Assembly: GCA_945910005.1 (NCBI GenBank)
Contig: OX246743.1
Coordinates: forward strand, 7,112,897-7,176,896
Direction of reading: 5' to 3'
Origin: Isoperla grammatica
Taxonomy: Eukaryota > Arthropoda > Insecta > Plecoptera > Perlodidae
Length of the DNA stretch: 64,000 nucleotides
Under the pieces are notes generated by a model. The model did not search any database, was not told the DNA's origin, and saw nothing but the letters and a program-made list of their open reading frames with translations. Shown here piece by piece: positions 33,501 to 45,500 of this stretch. The number at the start of each line of letters is the position of its first letter. Position 1 is the stretch's first letter. Made by a program: the position numbers and the translations under genes.

Positions 33501-36500
33501 GTGCATCAACAATGCTGGCGCCTCCCCCCGCCACGTAGTACCAGCTGACCCCGCCGGCGATAAGATCCTCTACCTGCTGCACGCCGCAGTGGTTAATACA
33601 CATTGCTTGCCCCCAGGCGCTGATAGTGTTTGGCGCGGACCTGGCGTGCATCAACAATGCTGGCGCCTCCCCCCGCCACGTAGTACCAGCTGACCCCGCC
33701 GGCGATAAGATCCTCTACCTGCTCCACGCCGCAGTGGTTAATACACATTGCTTGCCCCCAGGCGCTGATAGTGTTTGGCGCGGACCTGGCGTGCATCAAC
33801 AATGCTGGCGCCTCCCCCCGCCACGTAGTACCAGCTGACCCCGCCGGGGATAAGATCCTCTACCTCCTGCACGCCGCAGTGGTTAATACACATTGCTTGC
33901 CCCCAGGCGCTGATAGTGTTTGGCGCGGACCTGGCGTGCATCAACAATGCTGGCGCCTCCCCCCGCCACGTAGTACCAGCTGACCCCGCCGGCGATAAGA
34001 TCCTCTACCTCCTGCACGCCGCAGTGGTTAATACACATTGCTTGCCCCCAGGCGCTGATAGTGTTTGGCGCGGACCTGGCGTGCATCAACAATGCTGGCG
34101 CCTCCCCCCGCCACATAGTACCAGCTGACCCCGCCGGCGATAAGATCCTCTACCTCCTGCACGCCGCAGTGGTTAATACACATTGCTTGCCCCCAGGCGC
34201 TGATAGTGTTTGGCGCGGACCTGGCGTGCATCAACAATGCTGGCGCCTCCCCCCGCCACGTAGTACCAGCTGACCCCGCCGGCGATAAGATCCTCTACCT
34301 CCTGCACGCCGCAGTGGTTAATACACATTGCTTGCCCCCAGGCGCTTATAGTGTTTGGCGCGGACCTGGCGTGCATCAACAATGCTGGCGCCTCCCCCCG
34401 CCACGTAGTACCAGCTGACCCCGCCGGCGATAAGATCCTCTACCTGCTGCACGCCGCAGTGGTTAATACACATTGCTTGCCCCCAGGCGCTGATAGTGTT
34501 TGGCGCGGACCTGGCGTGCATCAACAATGCTGGCGCCTCCCCCCGCCACGTAGTACCAGCTGACCCCGCCGGCGATAAGATCCTCTACCTCCTGCACGCC
34601 GCAGTGGTTAATACACATTGCTTGCCCCCAGGCGCTGATAGTGTTACGCGCGGACCTGGCGTGCATCAACAATGCTGGCGCCTCCCCCCGCCACGTAGTA
34701 CCAGCTGACCCCGCCGGCGATAAGATCCTCTACCTGCTGCACGCCGCAGTGGTTAATACACATTGCTTGCCCCCAGGCGCTGATAGTGTTTGGCGCGGAC
34801 CTGGCGTGCATCAACAATGCTGGCGCCTCCCCCCGCCACGTAGTACCAGCTGACCCCGCCGGCGATAAGATCCTCTACCTGCTGCACGCCGCAGTGGTTA
34901 ATACACATTGCTTGCCCCCAGGCGCTGATAGTGTTTGGCGCGGACCTGGCGTGCATCAACAATGCTGGCGCCTCCCCCCGCCACGTAGTACCAGCTGACC
35001 CCGCCGGCGATAAGATACTCTACCTCCTGCACGCCGCAGTGGTTAATACACATTGCTTGCCCCCAGGCGCTGATAGTGTTTGGCGCGGACCTGGCGTGCA
35101 TCAACAATGCTGGCGCCTCCCCCCGCCACGTAGTACCAGCTGACCCCGCCGGCGATAAGATCCTCTACCTGCTGCACGCCGCAGTGGTTAATACACATTG
35201 CTTGCCCCCAGGCGCTGATAGTGTTTGGCGCGGACCTGGCGTGCATCAACAATGCTGGCGCCTCCCCCCGCCACGTAGTACCAGCTGACCCCGCCGGCGA
35301 TAAGATCCTCTACCTCCTCCACGCCGCAGTGGTTAATACACATTGCTTGCCCCCAGGCGCTGATAGTGTTTGGCGCGGACCTGGCGTGCATCAACAATGC
35401 TGGCGCCTCCCCCCGCCACGTAGTACCAGCTGACCCCGCCGGCGATAAGATCCTCTACCTCCTCCACGCCGCAGTGGTTAATACACATTGCTTGCCCCCA
35501 GGCGCTGATAGTGTTTGGCGCGGACCTGGCGTGCATCAACAATGCTGGCGCCTCCCCCCGCCACGTAGTACCAGCTGACCCCGCCGGCGATAAGATCCTC
35601 TACCTGCTGCACGCCGCAGTGGTTAATACACATTGCTTGCCCCCAGGCGCTGATAGTGTTTGGCGCGGACCTGGCGTGCATCAACAATGCTGGCGCCTCC
35701 CCCCGCCACGTAGTACCAGCTGACCCCGCCGGCGATAAGATACTCTACCTCCTGCACGCCGCAGTGGTTAATACACATTGCTTGCCCCCAGGCGCTGATA
35801 GTGTTTGGCGCGGACCTGGCGTGCATCAACAATGCTGGCGCCTCCCCCCGCCACGTAGTACCAGCTGACCCCGCCGGCGATAAGATCCTCTACCTGCTGC
35901 ACGCCGCAGTGGTTAATACACATTGCTTGCCCCCAGGCGCTGATAGTGTTTGGCGCGGACCTGGCGTGCATCAACAATGCTGGCGCCTCCCCCCGCCACG
36001 TAGTACCAGCTGACCCCGCCGGCGATAAGATCCTCTACCTCCTGCACGCCGCAGTGGTTAATACACATTGCTTGCCCCCAGGCGCTGATAGTGTTTGGCG
36101 CGGACCTGGCGTGCATCAACAATGCTGGCGCCTCCCCCCGCCACGTAGTACCAGCTGACCCCGCCGGCGATAAGATCCTCTACCTGCTGCACGCCGCAGT
36201 GGTTAATACACATTGCTTGCCCCCAGGCGCTGATAGTGTTTGGCGCGGACCTGGCGTGCATCAACAATGCTGGCGCCTCCCCCCGCCACGTAGTACCAGC
36301 TGACCCCGCCGGCGATAAGATCCTCTACCTGCTGCACGCCGCAGTGGTTAATACACATTGCTTGCCCCCAGGCGCTGATAGTGTTTGGCGCGGACCTGGC
36401 GTGCATCAACAATGCTGGCGCCTCCCCCCGCCACGTAGTACCAGCTGACCCCGCCGGCGATAAGATCCTCTACCTGCTGCACGCCGCAGTGGTTAATACA

Positions 36501-39322
36501 CATTGCTTGCCCCCAGGCGCTGATAGTGTTTGGCGCGGACCTGGCGTGCATCAACAATGCTGGCGCCTCCCCCCGCCACGTAGTACCAGCTGACCCCGCC
36601 GGCGATAAGATCCTCTACCTGCTGCACGCCGCAGTGGTTAATACACATTGCTTGCCCCCAGGCGCTGATAGTGTTTGGCGCGGACCTGGCGTGCATCAAC
36701 AATGCTGGCGCCTCCCCCCGCCACGTAGTACCAGCTGACCCCGCCGGCGATAAGATCCTCTACCTCCTGCACGCCGCAGTGGTTAATACACATTGCTTGC
36801 CCCCAGGCGCTGATAGTGTTTGGCGCGGACCTGGCGTGCATCAACAATGCTGGCGCCTCCCCCCGCCACGTAGTACCAGCTGACCCCGCCGGCGATAAGA
36901 TCCTCTACCTGCTGCACGCCGCAGTGGTTAATACACATTGCTTGCCCCCAGGCGCTGATAGTGTTTGGCGCGGACCTGGCGTGCATCAACAATGCTGGCG
37001 CCTCCCCCCGCCACGTAGTACCAGCTGACCCCGCCGGCGATAAGATCCTCTACCTCCTGCACGCCGCAGTGGTTAATACACATTGCTTGCCCCCAGGCGC
37101 TGATAGTGTTTGGCGCGGACCTGGCGTGCATCAACAATGCTGGCGCCTCCCCCCGCCACGTAGTACCAGCTGACCCCGCCGGCGATAAGATCCTCTACCT
37201 GCTGCACGCCGCAGTGGTTAATACACATTGCTTGCCCCCAGGCGCTGATAGTGTTTGGCACGGACCTGGCGTGCATCAACAATGCTGGCGCCTCCCCCCG
37301 CCACATAGTACCAGCTGACCCCGCCGGCGATAAGATCCTCTACCTGCTGCACGCCGCAGTGGTTAATACACATTGCTTGCCCCCAGGCGCTGATAGTGTT
37401 TGGCGCGGACCTGGCGTGCATCAACAATGCTGGCGCCTCCCCCCGCCACGTAGTACCAGCTGACCCCGCCGGGGATAAGATCCTCTACCTCCTCTACGCC
37501 GCAGTGGTTAATACACATTGCTTGCCCCCAGGCGCTGATAGTGTTTGGCGCGGACCTGGCGTGCATCAACAATGCTGGCGCCTCCCCCCGCCACGTAGTA
37601 CCAGCTGACCCCGCCGGCGATAAGATCCTCTACCTGCTGCACGCCGCAGTGGTTAATACACATTGCTTGCCCCCAGGCGCTGATAGTGTTTGGCGCGGAC
37701 CTGGCGTGCATCAACAATGCTGGCGCCTCCCCCCGCCACGTAGTACCAGCTGACCCCGCCGGCGATAAGATCCTCTACCTCCTGCACGCCGCAGTGGTTA
37801 ATACACATTGCTTGCCCCCAGGCGCTGATAGTGTTTGGCGCGGACCTGGCGTGCATCAACAATGCTGGCGCCTCCCCCCGCCACATAGTACCAGCTGACC
37901 CCGCCGGCGATAAGATCCTCTACCTCCTGCACGCCGCAGTGGTTAATACACATTGCTTGCCCCCAGGCGCTGATAGTGTTTGGCGCGGACCTGGCGTGCA
38001 TCAACAATGCTGGCGCCTCCCCCCGCCACGTAGTACCAGCTGACCCCGCCGGGGATAAGATCCTCTACCTCCTGCACGCCGCAGTGGTTAATACACATTG
38101 CTTGCCCCCAGGCGCTGATAGTGTTTGGCGCGGACCTGGCGTGCATCAACAATGCTGGCGCCTCCCCCCGCCACGTAGTACCAGCTGACCCCGCCGGGGA
38201 TAAGATCCTCTACCTCCTCCACGCCGTAGGGGCCCCAAGATGCTCCTCCGACATGCTGGAGTGCACCAGGGGATGTCAGAACAAGGACGAAGGTTGGTCC
38301 AGGCACTGTCTTAAATTACCGGTATTATCTATTAGTTTTTGTTAAATGACGTACTCGACAATTATGATCGTACGACATCGGGGGATGTTCTGAGGAAAGA
38401 GACAAGTAGGTGGTACAGGGAGAGGGGGGGTATGGATTGCCTTCCATCTGGCTTCTCCCCCTCGACATGTCGGGCTAGGGTAGCCCTACCAGAAGCATAC
38501 GCTTCCGCCCGCATAGCTCTCGGGATCAACATAGCACACAAACCTGCGCACCGTGTTTTTGGGCAGGCACTGCCTTTGAAGCTTCATTCACTGAACACAA
38601 CACCTAGATTTTAATGTATCTGTTTTAGGGGTTTTTTTTTTTTTTTTTTTTTTAAGAGTTAACAATTTCCAAATGATTTATTGAAAGCCAGAGAACATAT
38701 ACATATTATACAGTATATGTGTACTATTGTGAATGGTACAACTATTTCTACTATGTATTACTACACTAACATTTCATTATTAGCCTATATTATTGAACAT
38801 ATTAAAATGCAGGTATACATAGGAGTGGAGGATTGTAATGAATTTAAAATGCCTATTCACATAGGTACTCTTTAATAGAATTGAAGCTTTTCTTTGTTCG
38901 GAAAGGAAGAATTTCAGATTGTGTTTGAACAATAGCAGGGAGGGAGGGATTTTTATGTTGTTAGGAAGTTTATTGTAATGTATAGAATGGAGGATTATCA
39001 CTTGAGTCAACTTTGATGTAGATCTGTTATGAATTTTGTTAGCTAAAAAGCAACATTTTTTATACTCCACTATCCACTATTTGAAGCACCTTTTGTGGAT
39101 GGGTTTAAAGAGTGGCAGCCCTATGTGTGTATTTATCATGTGTCTGTTCACCAGGCTTCAACGGGGTACCCCCTCCAGACCCCCCGTCTGCAGAGTCACG
39201 CGAGATCTTGGACCAGATGCTGTTGGTAGCGGGGATGAATGTGGCGGCCACTTCGGGAGAGAGGACTAAGACTAAGGGTGGGCGCGTGCTCTGCCTGGAT
39301 GGAGGAGGTATGTCTACCGTAT

Positions 39323-39413
<91 letters not shown>

Positions 39414-39418
39414 TTCAT

Positions 39419-39505
<87 letters not shown>

Positions 39506-42500
39506 TTGATGTTATAAAATGATACCTATTTTGTTTTCTTTTTTTGCTCAGGTATTCGAGGGCTGGTGTTGGTAGGCATGTTGCTCGAACTGGAATCTGT
39601 GGTCGGCCGACCGGTCATCCACTGCTTCGACTGGGTTGCTGGGACGAGCACTGGAGGCATACTGGCACTCACGCTGGCGTCGGGTCAGTACCATCATCTC
39701 ATCAACGGTGGCCTATTTACTTGTGCTGTGATGTTATGCCTATCTTATTCAGCTGCAAAAAAAACTACTTTACTCGATCACTCTGAAAAAACACTGAAGC
39801 AAACAGGCGATGTTCGACTATAGTACTTTTGTCACTAAAAGTTAATTTTCACCGCTAGATCGCAGCCGCAGCAGCATGCATGTATTTTAGATACCGGTAG
39901 GCTTTTTAGCTTATAAGAATCACAACAATCAAAATAAAGAGTGAAAAATTAAAAATTAGATTCTAAGTTTTATGGGTTGTGGGAAAGTCTTCAACAATAA
40001 TAACAATATTTTAAGACCAAAGAAAATTATTTCATTTTTGGGATGTTTTTGAGCAATTATCCAGAAATAGAGAAGTTTTTAATGATGCAGCAAAAGGGTT
40101 GAGGGATTTGGGTTTGCATCCTATAAAACTTGTAAGAGCATTGATTTTGTAACTTTTATCCAAGACAAGTCAAAGGCAATTTTACATTTTCCAAGATGTT
40201 TAGGATTATATGCTAATCAAAATATTGATACATAATGTTTTTCTTCAGGTAAAACCCTTAAAGAGTGCCTGTGCCTGTACTTCCGGATGAAGGAGTACGC
40301 GTTCGTTGGCGGGCGGCCGTATCCCAGCGAACCACTGGAAGGCATCTTAAAGGACGCGCTGGGGACCGACACTGTCATGGCGGACATCAGAAGTCCTAAG
40401 TTAGTAGCACTGTCTTACCGTGTGTGTGTACTGTACAACTTCATACTTAGACCTGGGTAGTAGACCTGAGAGATTCCGCTGCTGCTCCCCTCCATTGCTA
40501 TGTGACCACCCCTTACCCTTGTGACAACCCGACAATCATATCATATTTATTCATTTCATATTAGCCTGTATTATTTATAATCAGTTGTACTTGTTATGCT
40601 GGATAGTGATCACATAACTAAGGGGTGGAGCATCAAACTGTCTCAAACTTAACTAAAAATATCGGCACTCTTAACATAAAATATTTGCATATTTTTTAGT
40701 TAGGAATAGGGATGTCAACGATTACGATTAAATCGATTCGATTAATCGATTATTAATTGAAAACGATTAATCGATTATTAAAAAAAAAAAAACGATTTTA
40801 AATTTTCGCGCTTTTTTAAATTTAGTTCTCAAGATCTGCCGCCTATTCGAGCGCGAGCGCTAGCGCTAGCATCGCTATTGCTCAGTTTCATTTACAGTAG
40901 GCCTAGGCCTAGGCCTAAAAACAGCAACAGCATAACTTTGCGTCATAATTTGAGCCGAATTTCCAGTCAATTTTGAATAGCTGTGTCTAGTCGCCTACCC
41001 TAGACCCAGCATTCGACGCCTAGGATCTATAAAAATAAGAGTTGTTATGTTTGTTCACAAATAACAAGAGAAGTAAGGTTAGAAAAGTCGCTACGATTTT
41101 TAGTTCACATCACGTAAATTTTAATTATGCTGCACATGAAAATAATAATATTACGACGCATATTCAGCATACTTAATTACTTATTGGTTAAAAAAAAACG
41201 GGAAGTGAATAACTATAGCCCTTCAGGCCTAGCTAGGACCGAAATTATCGTCGAAATCTTGGACAGAACATAACAAAAATACTCCGTGACGTAAAATATA
41301 TCGATAGTCGAAAAGAAGTCGAATTGCGAACTCGTGGCTTGCGCGGGCAATTCAAACTAACCGAAACCAGACCGAAGTTTGGAAGAAACTTGCTACTATA
41401 CCGACATTTAACAAAACGATTAAAATCGATTAATAATCGATTATGGAGGTGAAAGTGAATTCGATTATCGATTATAATAATTTAATCGTTTGACATCCCT
41501 AGTTAGGAATGTGTGGCCAAACTGGTGTTGAAAAACTGTAAGGACAAAAATCTTTTCATTTTCGTACTCACTTTTAAAACAACAAGGCCCTAGATAAGTA
41601 ATATTAGTTTAATTAAAAAAAAAATAAGTATTGATTGACTGATTGTAGACCTATTCCATGTTCTGAACTAAAAAATCTCGCCAAATTTATCAATACATAC
41701 TCTGTCCGCTCGTCATCACAGCTGTCTGTGTGTTCCCAGGATAATCATCACGGGCGTGCTGGCCGACCGCAAGCCCGTCGACCTCCATCTGTTCCGCAAC
41801 TACGAGTCTCCCAAGGAGCTGCTTGGCGTACCGTCTAGCGGCATGTTCAAGCCCCCCCTCCCCCCCGCCGAGACGCTGCTATGGCGCGCTGCCAGGGCAT
41901 CAGGGGCCGCGCCCTCCTACTTTAGGTAACAACTAACAACACACTCTCGTCCCGGGTAAATGTGAAAACGTGCGGAAAATCGCCCATTTTTTGCTAAGGT
42001 TTGCCATTTCTTTTTTCTTTAAAGCACTCATTTTTTCAATCGCATTTTATTTTTCATCATAACGCTGCATGAAAAGCAGTACTGGTAAATTAAAAAGTGC
42101 TTTAAATAACACCCCCCACCAAAAATCTGTGTTTGTAACCAAGTGGGTAGATACTAGATAAATAATCAATCAGAATCACACATTTATTTCATTTTTGATG
42201 ATATTTATGTATATTTTTTTATTGTTTCATTTATTTGTTTGTTTGTTTATTTATCTATTTATTTAGATATTTATTTAATTATATAATTTTTTATTTATTT
42301 AGTTACTTATGGAGAGTAGCCTCCAAATTTATAATTAATTCAACTGTCCATTCTTACAATCTCTAAAACCTGTTTCTCCTAGAGTGAATGAGTGAACAAA
42401 CCAAAACTCAACCTGACACAATAACATTCATTTAATCTTATTGAATCCTACGTCAACCAACCTGTTTGCAGGGCGTTTGGGCGCTTCCTCGACGGTGGAC

Positions 42501-45500
42501 TGGTGGCCAATAATCCGACACTAGACGCGCTGACTGAGATACATGAGTATAACCTGGCCCTGCAAGCCATGGGGAGGATTGCCGAGGTCTGTCCTCCTAG
42601 GGTGGTGGTTTCTCTTGGCACTGGCCTCGTCCCTCTCACACAGGTAAGACACAACCTAGACACCTGTCAGGTCAGTATAACCTGGCCCTGCAAGCCATGG
42701 GGAGGATTGCCGAGGTCTGTCCTCCTAGGGTGGTGGTTTCTCTTGGCACTGGCCTCGTCCCTCTCACACAGGTAAGACACAACCTCTACATCTGTCAGGG
42801 CAGTATAACCTGGCTCTGCAAGCCATGGGGAGGATTGCCGAGGTCTGTCCTCCTAGAGTGGTGGTTTCTCTTGGCACTGGCCTCGTCCCTCTCACACAGG
42901 TAAGACACAACCTCTACATCTGTCAGGGCAGTATAACCTGGCCCTGCAAGCCATGGGGAGGATTGCCGAGGTCTGTCCTCCTAGGGTGGTGGTTTCTCTT
43001 GGCACGGGCCTCGTCCCTCTCACACAGGTAAGACACAACCTCTACATCTGTCAGGGCAGTATAACCTGGCCCTGCAAGCCATGGGGAGGATTGCCGAGGT
43101 CTGTCCTCCTAGGGTGGTGGTTTCTCTTGGCACTGGCCTCGTCCCTCTCACACAGGTAAGACACAACCTCTACATCTGTCAGGGCAGTATAACCTGGCCC
43201 TGCAAGCCATGGGGAGGATTGCCGAGGTCTGTCCTCCTAGGGTGGTGGTTTCTCTTGGCACGGGCCTCGTCCCTCTCACACAGGTAAGACACAACCTCTA
43301 CATCTGTCAGGGCAGTATAACCTGGCCCTGCAAGCCATGGGGAGGATTGCCGAGGTCTGTCCTCCTAGGGTGGTGGTTTCTCTTAGCACTGGCCTCGTCC
43401 CTCTCACACAGGTAAGACACAACCTCTACATCTGTCAGGGCAGTATAACCTGGCTCTGCAAGCCATGGGGAGGATTGCCGAGGTCTGTCCTCCTAGGGTG
43501 GTGGTTTCTCTTGGCACGGGCCTCGTCCCTCTCACACAGGTAAGACACAACCTAGACACCTGTCAGGTCAGTATAACCTGGCCCTGCAAGCCATGGGGAG
43601 GATTGCCGAGGTCTGTCCTCCTAGAGTGGTAGTTTCTCTTGGCACTGGCCTTGTCCCTCTCACACAGGTAAGACACAACCTCGACATCTGTCAGGTCAGT
43701 ATAACCTGGCCCTGCAAGCCATGGGGAGGATTGCCGAGGTCTGTCCTCCTAGGGTGGTGGTTTCTCTTGGCACTGGCCTTGTCCCTCTCACACAGGTAAG
43801 ACACAACCTAGACACCTGTCAGGTCAGTATAACCTGGCCCTGCAAGCCATGGGGAGGATTGCCGAGGTCTGTCCTCCTAGGGTGGTGGTTTCTCTTGGCA
43901 CTGGCCTCGTCCCTCTCACACAGGTAAGACACAACCTCTACATAGCTGTCAGGGCAGTATAACCTGGCCCTGCAAGCCATGGGGAGGATTGCCGAGGTCT
44001 GTCCTCCTAGGGTGGTGGTTTCTCTTGGCACTGGCCTTGTCCCTCTCACACAGGTAAGACACAACCTCTACATCTGTCAGGGCAGTATAACCTGGCCCTG
44101 CAAGCCATGGGGAGGATTGCCGAGGTCTGTCCTCCTAGGGTGGTGGTTTCTCTTGGCACGGGCCTCGTCCCTCTCACACAGGTAAGACACAACCTAGACA
44201 CCTGTCAGGTCAGTATAACCTGGCCCTGCAAGCCATGGGGAGGATTGCCGAGGTCTGTCCTCCTAGGGTGGTGGTTTCTCTTGGCACTGGCCTCGTCCCT
44301 CTCACACAGGTAAGACACAACCTCTACATCTGTCAGGGCAGTATAACCTGGCCCTGCAAGCCATGGGGAGGATTGCCGAGGTCTGTCCTCCTAGGGTGGT
44401 GGTTTCTCTTGGCACTGGCCTCGTCCCTCTCACACAGGTAAGACACAACCTCTACATCTGTCAGGGCAGTATAACCAGGCCCTGCAAGCCATGGGGAGGA
44501 TTGCCGAGGTCTGTCCTCCTAGGGTGGTGGTTTCTCTTGGCACGGGCCTCGTCCCTCTCACACAGGTAAGACACAACCTAGACACCTGTCAGGTCAGTAT
44601 AACCTGGCCCTGCAAGCCATGGGGAGGATTGCCGAGGTCTGTCCTCCTAGAGTGGTGGTTTCTCTTGGCACTGGCCTCGTCCCTCTCACACAGGTAAGAC
44701 ACAACCTCTACATCTGTCAGGGCAGTATAACCTGGCCCTGCAAGCCATGGGGAGGATTGCCGAGGTCTGTCCTCCTAGGGTGGTGGTTTCTCTTGGCACG
44801 GGCCTCGTCCCTCTCACACAGGTAAGACACCTGTCAGGTCAGTATAACCTGGCCCTGCAAGCCATGGGGAGGATTCAGTTCCATTATTTCTTGTCTTAGG
44901 AATAAGTAAACGGTGACTTTGGAGCCGTCCTAGCAACGAAGCACTCAATAAATTCAAAGTTGTTCTGAATCGGCCTTGTTGATTCTGACATTTGTCCGCG
45001 GGTGTTCGCACTGTCCAATCACTGATTCGTATGTTTCGTATTTGAAATATCGATCTTTGATTGGTTATCGCTCACTCGCCGATGGTGTTTGGAGCCTACA
45101 GGGTTGGTTTAGTCGCTTTAAATTAAAGTCCCCCACTGCAAATCAGTTTAGTTACTGAGTGGGTAGACTCTAAATGTGAATTTATTTATTTTATTTATTT
45201 ATTGCCGAGGTCTGTTCTCCTAGGGTGGTGGTTTCTCTTGGCACTGGCCTCGTCCCTCTCACACAGGTAAGACACAACCTAGACACCTGTCAGGTCAGTA
45301 TAACCTGGCTCTGCAAGCCATGGGGAGGATTGCCGAGGTCTGTTCTCCTAGGGTGGTGGTTTCTCTTGGCACTGGCCTCGTCCCTCTCACACAGGTAAGA
45401 CACAACCTAGACACCTGTTAGGTCAGTGCTTCTCACGAGTATATAAGCTGGCCCTGCAAGCCATAGAATGGATGAGACACTTCAAGGTGTAGAAAACAAC

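Noticed and set aside
28515..38228. CRISPR-like array (regular units)
   Set aside because: Units are contiguous 145-bp tandem repeats without unique spacers, in an animal gene; not CRISPR.
28519..38345. Over a hundred ~70-codon ORFs on both strands across the 145-bp array
   Set aside because: They are frame shadows of the repeat unit; each runs from one unit into the shifted frame of the next and stops. Only the 117-nt block in the PLA2G6 frame has support.
39112..39522. 136-codon ORF overlapping exon 7
   Set aside because: Continuation of exon 7 past its GTATGT donor into the ATTT microsatellite; splice evidence and family alignment favour the intron.
42697..44825. Series of 68-codon ORFs in the 128-bp array
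   Set aside because: They start in the exon-derived block and read through the spacer out of frame to a TAA; not separate genes.
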